DNA from: Fragilariopsis cylindrus CCMP1102
Taxonomy: Eukaryota > Bacillariophyta > Bacillariophyceae > Bacillariales > Bacillariaceae
Direction: 5' to 3'
Length of the DNA: 64,000 bases
Assembly (NCBI GenBank): GCA_900095095.1
Contig: FMBT01000443.1
Span: forward strand, 1 to 64,000
Part shown: positions 1 through 12,311 of the stretch, piece after piece
How positions within the stretch are numbered: position 1 is the first letter of the stretch
Layout: every line of letters starts with the position of its first letter
Position numbers and translations under genes: made by a program
Notes under the pieces: generated by a model
Database searches by the model: none
Seen by the model: the letters and a program-made list of their open reading frames with translations, nothing else
What the model was told of the DNA's origin: nothing

Positions 1-318
1 TGTAGCGCGCAATTGGGTGTCAAGGTAAACCCCCTCAGTTCAGTATTATAATTTTTAATTTATCTCAAAGATCTCACAGCCTGCATCAACAGTCAACAGA
101 ATAACAGAATAACAGAATCAACAACCTATGTGTTTTTTCTACTTGGTAGAAGCACGTGGTCGTACTTGCATTGTACTGGTAATATTGCTGTTATCACCCT
201 ACCGCTAGATAGAGTAGTATCGTATAAACGCACACAGAAGCATGATATAATCACTAGCTAGCTAGTAGCAATTAATCAAAACGTAGTTATAGTAATTTTA
301 GTACTACATATATAGCCC

Positions 319-364
319 TCGTTCGTTCGTTCGTGTTCGTATTCGTTTGTTCGCGTTCGTTCGT
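319..364. repeat. TTCG-rich simple repeat
   Basis: Tandem TTCG/TTCGTG units in an otherwise gene-free AT-rich stretch (1-738). No convincing coding region was seen in that stretch on either strand. Confidence 0.6.
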
Positions 365-738
365 TACACATGTAGTAAGTCGATTTCAAAGGAACTACTG
401 TACCGTGTTTTATATTATCATTGTCGTCTCAATAGTGTCGAATTGAAACTGATGTATTATTTTATCTATTCGAATTTTTATGTGTGGTATGTTTGTGTAT
501 ATTCCTATCATTCAATCTTCTGTTACACGTTCCATTCTTAACTATCTATTCTTTTATTTCTTGTCTCCCTTGGTAGTTCGTTCAGAATATTACTGAAGTA
601 ATAATTGTTGTTGTTGCTAAATAATAAATAATAATAATATATTATCGTAGTTACGGTTGTTGTAAGTGCCCATGTGCCATTGCCAATTGCCATTTGAAAT
701 TTTGAGAAAATTTGATGTTGATGATGTATTTTGACTTG

Positions 739-1747
739 CTACTGGTTCGACTGTTGCTTGCTGCTGCGTTGTCTTCGTCGCTGCTGCTGCTGCTGCTGTT
801 GTTGTCTTCGTTGTTGCTGCTGCTGTTGCTGCTGCTGTTGATGACGACGCAATTCTTCTTCAGCGTCGGTAATTTGACGTTGTCGTACTGTAGTTTCCTT
901 TCTTAGTTTGAATATTTGATTTTCTATACCTTCACATTGTTTTACTAAATCATCTTTTCCTTTGTTGATTTATCAATTCCAGCACGATAATTACGTAATT
1001 TGAATGATGTTCTCATTTGTAATATATTCCCCTCCGTTCGAAGTCGAACAATTGTCGATTCTAATTCATTACATTGCTTTTTTTAATTCCTCATTTTCTT
1101 GTTGTTGCAATCGCACTTGTTGATGTTGGTGTTGTTGGTACCTTTCTCGTTCGTTGTTGATGATAACCATCTTTGTCGTTCTTTGTTATCTCATCGTCAT
1201 TGAATCATCATCTCCGGAGGATGACTTCAATGATGACGAGGATGATTGATCCTGTCGATGTTCAGCCGGAAACTTGCTGGATTCATCTACCTTTCTCGTT
1301 GTCAACATTATCATTGTTGTCGTCGTCTTAGCAGTCGCAGCAGTGATGGCGACAGGTCGATTGATAATAGTATCCTGGTCATCGTTGTTAATGATACTAA
1401 CTTCTTCTTGGACGTTATGACGACTATTTTTTTGCGTTGACGATTGTATTGTTGTCACTGTTGCTGTTTTTGTTATCGGGAGACGGCACGCAGCCAATCC
1501 ACGATAATAATGACGAATCTCCACTCGTGGTGGAAGACATTGGTGATAACTGCCTGCTTGACGATGATTCTTCGTCGATCCGACTTAAGACATCGAAAGC
1601 AAATCTTGAATCACCACCACTACTACCGCCACCGCCACCATTATTCTTCGGATGAAAGGTAGAGGCAGCATTCGTTGTTGCAGTTGCCGCTGATGATGGT
1701 GCTATTGCTGTTGTTGATGGTATTATATTCGTCATTGTTGTTTTCAT
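739..1747 (-). pseudogene. Frameshifted Gln-rich coiled-coil protein
   Basis: Not recognised as a family. Reading the minus strand from the ATG at 1747 gives a Ser/Thr/Asn-rich N-terminus, then an acidic stretch, then a clear coiled coil (ENEELKK, CNELESTIVRLRTEG, EGIENQIFKLRKE, DAEEELRRHQQQ) and a poly-Gln/Arg tail ending at a TAG at 739-741. The frame changes at least four times. The sites are the T7 run at 1427-1433, near 1200, the T7 run at 1078-1084, and the T4 run at 955-958; each needs one base more or less. A further shift lies between 1100 and 1190. The heptad pattern is continuous across these joins, so the segments were once one gene. It may be a pseudogene, or the assembly may be poor here; the number of breaks favours a pseudogene. 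The reverse-frame poly-Leu ORF at 712-906 is its shadow. Confidence 0.6.
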
Positions 1748-3340
1748 TTTCTTTTTCTCCTTGTAGTATAAAGTAGTACCTCCTGTTCTTCCATCAAACA
1801 ATTGATGTGGTGCTATCCCTCACTGACTGCGACTCACTCCCAATTTTTCCGAGGTAAATTATTTATATTCCAATGATGTCTACTCACTCTAATGAGAATG
1901 AATGCTCATTTCCAACGCTACTCACTTCGAGCGTGGAAAGCAGACCTATTTTGCTAGAAAGAGGTACCATATCAGTTGGCTATTTTTGAGTTGTCTCCCA
2001 CTTAAAATTTTTTAATGTCAAGAAGTAAGTGTGTCTCAATCCATGTCGTGCATGCATCATCTCGTCCGTTAGAGAAAACATAATTTTCCGACACTCGCGC
2101 GTAAGTATGCACGGCTGATGGAAAATGTGGCAGTGGGACTAGTACTGTACGATTGATTGCCTTAAATATTTAATAATGGTTTACTAATAGTACTGTATAT
2201 TATCAAGTTAGTGTTAGTTGGATAAACAAAACAATGCATTCGGGGCAGAGATACAAAAAGTATGCATACAGAGTAGTGTTTATACTTAATTGTATCTTCT
2301 TTGGTTCTTGTGGTCCCGCTGAGCCTTGCTACGTGCTGAATGTGTTTGAGTTTCTTTCTTTCTTTCTTTCTTTTTTAAAATTTGTATTTAGTTATTTATC
2401 AGGCATCTTAAGTATTATTAAACATATGTAGTACCCAATTCTCTGAAGAAATTTCCTGCTACGAGTAGTAATAATCCTTCTCTATCATCACCTACAATGT
2501 ACTATGATGTCAAATTTTCAATTGCCACAATCACACAGATGAAGAGACAGCAGGTAGATGATGTGCACAAAATTTTTAAGAGATAATTGCATTGTTGGTC
2601 CCTATGATACTTACGCCATCTCTATTGCCACTTTGGAAATTGATCTGTGTACTATTTAGTGCTTAAAGATATCTATAGAATATGTCACATTCTATGGTAG
2701 AAAGTAGGTATTATTATTATGACTTTTGCAGGTACCGCACCATTATTTCCTGATGATTATTACTTCATTTTTGAACCACCGACCACCCATCAGGACACTG
2801 TTGGTTAATGGATAAAGTAGAATATGTGACTATTCTTTTCTTGTGTTCCCTAGTCTGTATGACGAAACTTTACACCCATGATGTGACCATTATTTGAAAA
2901 ACAAGTCAAAACATGCCTGTCTAATTTTTTTTTAGTTAGTTGTTACTTAGACAACATCAATATATATGATAACCTAAAGACTGGAAAACCAACTTATAGA
3001 ATACAGTATGTAATGATGTAATACTGGGAGACAATAATGTACCATTTTAAAGTTACTTTTACTTAACTGAAATTCATTATTTTTTGTAAATAAAATGTTG
3101 TTACTCACCTGTCTCTAGTCCATACAACACAGCTAGTAAGTGATCACCATTATTCAGTCACGCGTGAATGAAGATGTCGCGCATTTTCTGCTTCTAAAAT
3201 CATCAACCATCTATCAATGGATCTTGAATCTACAGCCAGTCAGGGGTGTTATCGTCGAAACCAAAAAATCCATACAGCATGATTACAATTGTCATTGTTA
3301 TCTTTATGCTTATTATTCAAAGATAGTGAAGACGATACAA
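1748..3340. other. Intergenic region without a supported gene
   Basis: About 1.6 kb of AT-rich DNA upstream of the exonuclease. It contains a short TTTC repeat (about 2351-2372) and no ORF with coding character on either strand. The open frame that runs into the exonuclease from 3140 has no ATG before 3341 and is probably 5' untranslated. Confidence 0.5.
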
Positions 3341-5014
3341 ATGCAATCTTCTCTTCTACTAGCAAAAGCAGCAGCAACAGCAGCAGCAGTAGTATCACTA
3401 TCAATAGGAAACTTATCAGTAATAATGATGATCTCCAAACTAACCTGTTGCTCATCTTTGCTACGAGCACCACAACGGCACCATCATTCATTGTCATTGG
3501 CAGTGTCATTGTCGTCGGTAACTCGATGTCGAAGTCGAAGTCGAATTGGAATTGTAACCCGACCGGCATTATTTTCAACGTTATCTTCTTCTGCTTCGGA
3601 CGACAACACCAACACCAACGGCCAAACAACTCAAGGACAAAGTACAACAACAGCCCTTATTTTTGATACAGAAACAACGTCAGTAGTTAATTTTCGTGAT
3701 GCATCGACTGATACAAACCAACCTGATTTGGTACAACTGGGTTTTATTTTAATTGAAAGAGCCGACACCGATACCGAGGATAATACCGGTACCGATACAA
3801 GTGCGAGTACAAATAATTCAGGTTCAAATTCAAGTAATAGTAATTGGACTATTCGCAATAAAGGATCATTTTTAGTACAACTAAATCCTGGTGTTGAAAT
3901 TAGTGAAGGTGCACAAAATGTACATGGGATTAGTAAACAAGATTGTATACAATTTGGGATCGAATCAGATTTAGTATTAAATATATTTGAAAATGTATGT
4001 CGTAAGGCAGATTTTATTGTGGCACATAATATTAAATTTGATAAAATTGTTATGGAAACTGCCTTCCATCGTAATCGTAACAATAGCAAATCGTTTTCGG
4101 AACTATTATCCTCCAAAAAACAAATATGTACCATGATGGAATCGATGGATCTTTGTAAGTTGCCATCAAAGTTCAAAAATAACAAAACAAAATCATACAA
4201 ATGGCCTAGTCTATTGGAGGCATATAATTTTGTAACAAATGAAACAAATAAAGAATTAGAGGATGGTGGACATGATGCTATGATCGATGCTGAAGCATGT
4301 TTAAAAGTTTTTGAATATCTTATTGATCATGGACACGTAACGATACCGACAAAAATAACAAAAACTGCGTCGATTGTTGCTTCTAGTACCATTATTCTTC
4401 ATACAGTTCCATTATCAAATTCAACGACGTCTACTACCACTACTGATTCTAATACTATAATTGGTGGCGATGTTGTTGTCGAAAGAAAAGAAGAATCCAC
4501 CTCTGATGATGAATTACTTCTGGATGATAGCACAATCAGTGCAAGGGATGACAACTACGTCGAAGAAGAAGAAGAACTGCTACGATCCATAGCAATAGAA
4601 GAGGAGACGATTCCACCATCCACTCAACCTCTTCCGCCTGATTGGTTTTCTATTTGTCAGTATCAAACCGAGGACGAAACAAACAATAATGAAACAAATC
4701 AGCATCAGCATCAACAACAGCATCAGCATCATCAACAGCATCAGCATCAGCAACAACAGCGACCACCAAGTACCAGCAACGATAACAACAATACCAACAA
4801 TAACAATAAAGGATTCAGAGTCGGCGGTAATACATTCCCTCATAAGGAAACTATTAAACAATTAGGAGGAAGATGGGATGGCCAGTCAAAGGAATGGGTA
4901 TTCTTCGATAACAATGATAATGAGACATACACGAAAGCATTATCTGAATTGGAATCATACACAGATTTAAAAATCGTTTCTTTCAACAGCAGCAGTGGTA
5001 GCAACAACGAATAA
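3341..5014 (+). CDS. DEDDh 3'-5' exonuclease with C-terminal GGRWD module
   Basis: A 557-residue protein from the first ATG of the open frame. The DnaQ/RNase T fold is visible: Exo I IFDTETT with D109 and E111, Exo II VAHNIKFDK with D234, and Exo III GGHDAMIDAEA with H311 and D316. All five DEDDh residues are therefore present, and 3'-5' exonuclease activity on DNA or RNA is expected. The N-terminus is hydrophobic and basic (residues 1-60) and could be a signal or organelle-targeting peptide. A linker of Ser/Thr, acidic and His/Gln repeats (about 350-485) leads to a conserved-looking module at about 489-535 (GGNTFPHKETIKQLGGRWDG, then KEWVF). Similar short Gly-Gly-Arg-Trp modules are attached to various nucleic acid enzymes; its role here is inferred only. 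No intron is needed. Confidence 0.85.
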   Translation: MQSSLLLAKAAATAAAVVSLSIGNLSVIMMISKLTCCSSLLRAPQRHHHSLSLAVSLSSVTRCRSRSRIGIVTRPALFSTLSSSASDDNTNTNGQTTQGQSTTTALIFDTETTSVVNFRDASTDTNQPDLVQLGFILIERADTDTEDNTGTDTSASTNNSGSNSSNSNWTIRNKGSFLVQLNPGVEISEGAQNVHGISKQDCIQFGIESDLVLNIFENVCRKADFIVAHNIKFDKIVMETAFHRNRNNSKSFSELLSSKKQICTMMESMDLCKLPSKFKNNKTKSYKWPSLLEAYNFVTNETNKELEDGGHDAMIDAEACLKVFEYLIDHGHVTIPTKITKTASIVASSTIILHTVPLSNSTTSTTTTDSNTIIGGDVVVERKEESTSDDELLLDDSTISARDDNYVEEEEELLRSIAIEEETIPPSTQPLPPDWFSICQYQTEDETNNNETNQHQHQQQHQHHQQHQHQQQQRPPSTSNDNNNTNNNNKGFRVGGNTFPHKETIKQLGGRWDGQSKEWVFFDNNDNETYTKALSELESYTDLKIVSFNSSSGSNNE

Positions 5015-6692
5015 TAATAATTTTTATAAATGTACGTTTTTAACATTATTATTTATCTTAATCTTAAAATTGGATACTACTCCTGTTACTCCACAATTCG
5101 TATCGCTTGCGAGATGAAAAAAAAGGGGAAAGTAATAGATTGTCGAAAAGGACAACAACAGATTCATCATCATATTATAGCAAAAATCAGTTTCTGTGGA
5201 TGAGTTGAATGTGAACGTTATATCCCAACTTCTGCTTCCCTACGTTTGAATGAATGACCGAATCCTTCACATCAGTAGTATGAACATCTCATTGTTACGA
5301 TGAAAAAGGATGGAAATGCAGGAATAATTTGTGATTCTTCTTTTTCTTGACAACCGACCCCCGCAATGGCGAAATAAAGCAAGCATCGGCATTCACTGTC
5401 AGAACGCAACTGCTCCTGCACTCTGTTGATCCAGTTTCTTCATGGATAGAGAGGGCTTCTTAAAATGCCTCGAGCGATGAAAAAAAAAGATCAATAGAGA
5501 GCAAGAACAGTTCCGTGGATGAGAGAAGCGTACGTGACATATCTTCATCTTTTGAAAAGAGCAATAACATCTATAACATCACCAACAGTCGATTTATTCG
5601 TGAGGAGTGACAAAATACATCGTGATGAAACCAAGTAATAGAGAGAGTTAAAGAGAGGCAGACTAGTGTGAGAAAAAAATGCACAAAAAAGCATGAGGCG
5701 TCGTTTCAGGACTGATAAGGAGGGGAAGAAGAAGAACGCTAGCAAATTAATCGGCCCTTGCTGTTTGTTTTTATCTATTCTTGTTGTGCAACTCCTCTTG
5801 TACTCTGCTGTTCCATTATTGACGACCTGAAGTCGCTTGTACTAAGGATCAAGAAAGATACAACAGGAGTTGCACGATCAATACATGGAATATCAACACA
5901 CGATAGCGGCATGTACGATCATAGCAGCATTCCATCGAGAAACCAATGCATACCGTGTTTTACTATTTCGTATCAATATTCGAACCAATTTGAGATGCAA
6001 TTATTCTTTCCCGTCTTTTCAATTGTGCGATTTATTCAGATTATGAGTCCAGCAAAATATTTTGATTTGAATAGACAGAATAACGAGTTTAGCTGCAATA
6101 TTTATAGCAATTGAGTGAGTGACTGATTGAGTGAGTCGTGACCTCTCGCAGGGTCCATCCCGCGGGAAGCTCCATACCAGGATATTTCGTTGATACGATT
6201 GATCCATGTTCAATCCTCAGACCCATTTGGGACACTACATCGCTCTGTGGGATCAGTTCAAATCGTTTAAACCAAAACACGCAGACCAATCCTTCGCGAG
6301 GAGTGAGTGAGTCGAGTCGATGTCTCACCGCATACTTACAACACGACCACAACGACCAATCTGACGCCGGACAACAGTATGAAGAACTGGGAAACAATTG
6401 ATTGTTAATAAAGCCTACCAGCTTGAATGGCGGGAAGATTAAGGCCGACCTAGCCACTGAAACTACATTACTATTGTTAACTATATGACACGCTTCATCG
6501 CTTTAATGTACAGACACTTCGATTGCAAAGATAGGTTTATATCGAGTAGTACGATGTAGTAGTGGTAAAACAAAGAGATTACTATTACATGATATATTTA
6601 ATATAGTTGTACTCACGCTAAATAGCAGTAGTAGTTCATAAAGTACAAAACGTGTAGATTGTATTTGTAGATACATCAGTTGTATCTTCAGT
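5015..6692. other. Intergenic region, no supported gene
   Basis: About 1.7 kb with several small ORFs in different frames, none with family signatures or consistent codon use. Repeated GAGTGAGTGA-type motifs occur around 6113-6140 and 6299-6312. Confidence 0.45.
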
Positions 6693-6702
6693 CTAGCGCA
6701 TA

Positions 6703-6738
<36 letters not shown>

Positions 6739-7802
6739 CTTAATCGATTCAAGATAAGATTTTCATATTGCATTGAAGGCATCGCTTTATTCCGACGTCT
6801 TTGCTCTGCATGAGTTGGAGGTAGTGTCCTCTGCAGCCCTTCGTCGTCATATAAAAGCAGTAGATGTTGTGGTGGTGTTATCATAACAGAAGGAGGAATC
6901 ATCATGCTCGTCCTTGTACCGGTTTGTATTATCGGAGATGAATAACAAACTGGGTTGTTTGAAGTAGCTACTGTTATTGTTGATGGGGATGTGTGCACTG
7001 GTGATGGACTTGGCACAGAATCAAACGAAAAACTCCCATCCAATACAAACTGACTCCTGTTATGTCCGCTACTCCTCCGTTTATGATTACGGTTATGATT
7101 ATGATTATTTGACGATGATGGTATGATGTTGTCATTTCCACAACACATCCATATAAGTTCGTCCGAGTCTATGTTATTGTCCCATGTATTATTCGTATCC
7201 ATCCTATCTCCGTGTCTTCCCGTTATTGTTGTTGGAGAGAAAGTAAGGGAATCCTCGTTCTCGTTGTCATCCTCGTTGCTATCTGCATCTTCTATAAAAG
7301 ATGCGACTGAAGTAATCATAGGAATATTATCACCATAATGGAGCGGTTGTAATGACGATTCTGGAAATAACGGTGATACTACTTCCTCACAGCAACCATC
7401 CAACGATACAATCTTGAAGGACCTTGTTGTTGAACCCGCCGGTGTTGATGATGAGTATTCCTTCAGTTGGCGTGTAATATCCCGTTCCTCTACTATACGA
7501 CGAACAGGAGTTGCTGGATATCCAAAAAACAAATCATCATCATTATCGCAGCCATCATTGCTGCCCCTGCTACTACCAGTATCCACCATCATCACCATCT
7601 TCGTTTTCGTCTTCGGTGATGGTGACGGAGATAATTGCATGGCAGGTATAGGTGTATGATCATGATACTCGTGGTAGTGATGGTGGTGATGATTTTCTTC
7701 ATTACGGATGAGGTGTGATGCTTGGCGATGACAAGAACGAGAACGTGAACGAGAACGAGGGCGCAATTTTCTCGATCCTCTTATTGACAATGACGACGAC
7801 AT
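6693..7802 (-). CDS. Unknown low-complexity protein with poly-Gln C-terminus
   Basis: Not recognised. The frame is open from about 8060, but the first ATG is at 7802, giving about 369 residues. It starts MSSSLSIRGSRKLRPRSRSR, an Arg/Ser-rich basic segment that could act in nuclear targeting. A His-rich patch follows, then acidic and Ser/Asn-rich stretches, one short conserved-looking stretch (EERDITRQLKEYSSS), and a C-terminal run of eleven Gln before HMR. There is no membrane segment. The length without stops in an AT-rich genome supports a real gene, but function cannot be assigned. Confidence 0.6.
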
Positions 7803-8616
7803 TTTTGTATTCGAAAAAATAATGCCATTTAATCTATGCCATCGTCTGGAAGAATGTAAAATACTACTAGTAGTCTGGTACCGGTAGAGCAACCGTAATG
7901 ATATGTGAACTTGATAACATGATCCACAACCAGTATTAACCGGTTGATAATGGCTTATCTGAAACTTTGATAGGATAAAACCGTTAAGGTGTTTGATTAA
8001 TTTTGGAGTCGAACGTAAAACACATATAACATATTTAACTATCACAGTAGAGAGTAGCACCTATCACTATCTAATCATGGTTATTTACGGGAGCGCGAAG
8101 AATCTTCCAGTATGGATGATCCATGACGAGTATCAAAGACTTCAGTTTGAATAGTCCCGTAGTGATAAATTTTTTGAGATGTTTTCATTCGGTGCTCGAT
8201 GCCAAAAGCAAAATTGTGAATTGGAAGTGTGACTGACTGACTGACTCGACTGAGGGAAGTTCTTATGGTGATAATTATAGGATTACATATACGATGTTCG
8301 TGACCCACCAGTTCAGTCACGGGAACCAGACTTTACACGATAATGTCAAATGTCATTCTTGTTTCGCCTTTTTTGTTTTAATTCCGCATTTAAAACCAAT
8401 CGTCCGTTTCAAAGCAAACCGGTCCTGGGTCCGAGCGGTAAATAATCTCCTGGTGTTTACAACATAATAACAGTCCAACAGTGATTGATAGACTTCACAA
8501 ATTCCAGACCACAGTTATTCACCTTTGAGATCGCTTACCTATATCATTTCCGAAGCCTTCGTACAACGTACAGGAAGGAATCGAATCGAATCAACCAGAC
8601 TATATTAAATATAATA

Positions 8617-10281
8617 ATGAGCAATCATAGTATCATTGTCCATTTGCCCAATGGGTCGTCAGTTGACGTTTACACTCGTAACGGGGCTCATGCCTTTATC
8701 CAAAAACCGGGACCATTCAACTATTTCACATCAAACATTGAAAGTGCGAATCGAATCCGTCAAAAAGCTAAGGAAAATAATGGTCGTAAACTCACCCCTA
8801 AAGAGAAGCAGCAGCTAGAAGTCACATACTTAACGGCAGGTGCTCTAGCCGAAAACAGCGACGAAATTATATTCAGCAAAATTCCCGAATCGGAGATCGA
8901 ATGTTGGATGGACCATGTCATGGAACAGATTGCCGAGAAGACGAAAGATCGTCGATGGATACAGACTGGTATTTTATCAGAGCGATGTGATGCGTTCTTA
9001 CTCAATCCTTGTATCACAATGCTCTTACATCCTGTTCCTATCCGCTTAGCATTTGAAAAAGGCTTCTTCCGAGTTTTAAGCGACTTTGTTGCTTCTCGAA
9101 AGGCACCATCGTTGCCCTGTACCGATATTGCAGAGACTGTCGTCATGCTTGTGAGTAATGCTGTTTGTTATATTTGGAACAATCAAGATATGATCTCATT
9201 GACTGTAGAAAAGGCCCTCAAAAAGTTGGAATCATCTGGCATGCTAGTCCAGTACATTCGTTGCTCGACGATCCCCCAACTTATTGGTAATATGGGGGTT
9301 TCTAAGCTTTATGATGAGTTGATTAAATGTCCAGCTCTTATCAATAAAAATTTTAGAACCGGTCATCCGTGTGGTGACGTCGTTAATGACATTCTAAATG
9401 GAACGAAATATTCCAAGAGAAACGTAGGGGTGATCAAGAAGCTCAAGATCGTTTCATCATTTGCGGATATTATGCAACCTAGTCATTGCGAGGAAGGAAC
9501 ATTGCAAAAGGGTTTGAAACTTTGCCGTTATTGTAGCAAATCTGGAAATAGCACAGACTTTCAGATGTCTCTAAAGGCATGTGGACGATGCAAGCATACA
9601 TACTATTGTTCACGTGACTGCCAGGTGGATGATTGGAAGATTCACAAGACCACATGCAGACTTGCTACGAAGTCGGACTATAAAAATAACGAAGGTAATC
9701 AACAAACTATATGGAACTTTTCCAAACGGAATTATGTAGAAATTATGGAACGATTTGTGTCGGTTTGTGATGATACTGGATTAGATAAATCAGAGCTATT
9801 GTTAGAACTTGATTTTAAGCCAAACGAAAATGGGATGGCTCCTGCTCTGCAGGAACAACCCGAATTCAAGGTGGCTAACGAGCCGGATTGGTTTTTCAAG
9901 AGCGAGACCGAAGATCAAGAAATTTTCCGGTACGAAGACCGTGTCGGCCCAGTTGTTGCCAACGTGAAGGACATATATACCAGATTGACGAAAAACCATA
10001 TATTATGTCTGGTTCGCTTTCCTAGTGTTGTATCAGTTGCGAGACTACAGATGGAGGAACCAGATAACGGAAATGAAATCTTTTCGGATGAAACTTTGAA
10101 TGCAATTAGAAGTGCAATCAATGATGATAACTTCGGTCCATTGGAGGGGATCTTTCGTGAAGATAGTCGTATTATGAGGGAATTACGAATGAAATTTGGT
10201 ATGGCAAATGCCTCTGATATGGATAGAACTAGAATGGTTCGAAATATGATGATGGCCGACAACTTTCCCTTGAGGGGATGA
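8617..10281 (+). CDS. MYND-type zinc finger protein
   Basis: A 554-residue protein starting at the ATG MSNHSIIVHLP; the open frame extends upstream but without an ATG. A complete MYND finger lies at about residues 303-346: CRYC, then CGRCKHTYYC, SRDCQ and IHKTTC, which is the usual seven Cys and one His. MYND domains bind proline-rich partners and are common in regulators and in SET-domain proteins; no SET motifs are visible here. The rest (helical N-terminal 1-300, C-terminal 350-554) has no signature I recognise. Codon use is even and low complexity is almost absent, unlike most neighbours. Large MYND families are common in diatoms. Confidence 0.85.
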   Translation: MSNHSIIVHLPNGSSVDVYTRNGAHAFIQKPGPFNYFTSNIESANRIRQKAKENNGRKLTPKEKQQLEVTYLTAGALAENSDEIIFSKIPESEIECWMDHVMEQIAEKTKDRRWIQTGILSERCDAFLLNPCITMLLHPVPIRLAFEKGFFRVLSDFVASRKAPSLPCTDIAETVVMLVSNAVCYIWNNQDMISLTVEKALKKLESSGMLVQYIRCSTIPQLIGNMGVSKLYDELIKCPALINKNFRTGHPCGDVVNDILNGTKYSKRNVGVIKKLKIVSSFADIMQPSHCEEGTLQKGLKLCRYCSKSGNSTDFQMSLKACGRCKHTYYCSRDCQVDDWKIHKTTCRLATKSDYKNNEGNQQTIWNFSKRNYVEIMERFVSVCDDTGLDKSELLLELDFKPNENGMAPALQEQPEFKVANEPDWFFKSETEDQEIFRYEDRVGPVVANVKDIYTRLTKNHILCLVRFPSVVSVARLQMEEPDNGNEIFSDETLNAIRSAINDDNFGPLEGIFREDSRIMRELRMKFGMANASDMDRTRMVRNMMMADNFPLRG

Positions 10282-10557
10282 TAATATAGATGGATATTAC
10301 GTAGACAAATTTAACTTCTATTTGTTTCACTTTTTAAAGGGAAGGGAAGTTAATTCTGTTACGCAGCTACCTAATAGGTAGCCAAAATGATTAGCTCTGA
10401 TGATGCATGTGCGGAAAAAGTTGCTATTTATTTAAAAGTGGGGGTTTATAAAATTAATTTAGAATAGTTCAGTATTATTATAAAATGTGGTATTCAGTAA
10501 TATTTTAAGTATTGTATGCAGTATTCAATATGTACTTGTAATGTAGATGTTTTGTTA

Positions 10558-12311
10558 TTAATTTGCTTTTGATTTCACAGCAGCATCTAATCGATCTAAT
10601 GCGATATTTAATTCATCTTCAGTAATGATAAGTGGTGGTACGAATCGTACAACATTCGTTCCTGCTGGTACTAACAATAGACCTTCCTTCATTGCTGCCG
10701 CGACTAATTCACCTGCTGTTATATCATCAGCAATACATTCAACACCTCTTAATAGTCCCCAACCACGAACATCACCTAATACTGTAGGATATTTTTTAGA
10801 TAACTTTTCAAGTCCAGCCTTGAGTTGTTGACCACGAGCTTCAACATTATCTAATATATTATTATCACAAATATACTTCGCAACAGCTAATCCAGCCGCA
10901 CATGCTAATGGATTACCACCATACGTAGATGCATGATCACCAGGACCGAATGTACTAGCTGCATCACCACGTGCCATCATTGCACCTGTATATAGAAAAG
11001 CAAGGAGAGAGGGAATAATATAACAACAAAAGCGTGAGAAATCAAAATCAAGATCAAATCTGAATTCATAGAATACCAAGTTTTGACAAAAAAAACTTAC
11101 CAATTGGTACACCACCACCTAATGCTTTTGCGGATGTAAACACATCAGGGATGATACCTAATTGTTCATGTCCCCATAGTGTACCAGTCCGACCCATACC
11201 TGCTTGGACTTCATCAATTATAAGTAATGCCTTATGCTTATCACATAATTCTCTTGCTTTTTTGAAAAAATCAACATTCCCAGGAATGATCCCACCTTCA
11301 CCCTGTAATGGTTCTAACATAATTGCTGCTAATCCTTTTCCATCACTAGTAGCACGAATAACTGCCTCTTCTAATTCTGCAATGTTATTGTACGTACAGG
11401 CATCAAATCCTTGCACCATTTCACCATCATAGGTAAATCCCTTATGGTACTTTGGTTGTTGTGTGGCACTTAATGCCGCCAGTGTCCGACCATGAAAGGA
11501 TTGATGGGCTGAAATAATCACAGGCTTGGTGATTCCGTTATTGGACGCATATCGACGTGCTAATTTAATGGCAGCCTCATTGGCTTCGGCACCACTGTTA
11601 CAAAAAAATGCTTTGTCCGCATTGGAATTGGCACATAACCATTCCGCTAATGCAGCCTGTTCGGGTATGTAATACAAATTAGACACATGATGGACTTTTT
11701 TCATTTGATTTGAGATAGCTTCTGTTAATACTGGATTGTTATGTCCAAGTGCACAGGTTGCTATACCACTCACACAATCTAAATATTCTTTCCCATCAGT
11801 TGTTTTTAAATAACAACCATGACCAGAATCAATTGTTAATTTATATCGACTGTGTTTGCATTGTCATTGTATTGTCATTATCATTTATGGATAATTCATG
11901 GAATGTTATAAATTTGTTAAAAAAAACAAGACAGCCGGCGATAATTAGGTTAGATTATTGCAGTCGTAGTCGAAATTAGAAAAAAAGGAAATGGAATAGA
12001 ACAGAATAGAACGAAAAATCAATCGACAATTCGACAACTTAAAACTGATCTTACCCGTATGTGGATTGAACATTATCATCATATAATTCTTCCGATGTAT
12101 CTTTTAAATCAGCAATATTTTTAGGTGGTGAAATTAATTTTTTACTTGGTGCTGATGGTGGTTCTGCTGCTACGTTGAGTGATGATGTCGATGTCGAAGA
12201 TGTCGATGTCGATGCGACGACAGTAGGAACGACGAAACCAGTGGTTGCGGATGGAACAACAACAACAGCAACCGCTGCAAGGAATGCTAGACTTGAAAAG
12301 GATGTCTTCAT
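10558..12311 (-). CDS. argD: Acetylornithine aminotransferase, organelle-targeted
   Basis: Three exons on the minus strand: 12055-12311, 11101-11849 and 10558-10985. The introns (11850-12053 and 10986-11100) have GTAAG donors and CAG acceptors, and the exon total of 1434 nt gives 477 residues with correct phases. A class III PLP-dependent aminotransferase is visible: FCNSGAEANEAAIKLARRYA (near 170), IIDEVQAGMGRTG (near 297), the Schiff-base Lys in TSAKALGGGVPIG (about K327), and HASTYGGNPLACAAG across the second splice junction. It converts N-acetylglutamate semialdehyde to N-acetylornithine in arginine synthesis. The N-terminus (MKTSFSSLAFLAAVAVVVVP, then TTGFVVP) is a signal peptide followed by the aromatic cleavage site of diatom plastid precursors, so plastid import is likely. 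Ornithine aminotransferase is the main alternative. Confidence 0.9.

Noticed and set aside
712-906. Poly-Leu ORF on the plus strand
   Set aside because: It is the complement of the poly-Gln tail of the minus-strand coiled-coil gene.
6240-6270. GTTCAAATC motif as a possible tRNA T-arm
   Set aside because: No matching acceptor, D or anticodon stems could be folded around it.
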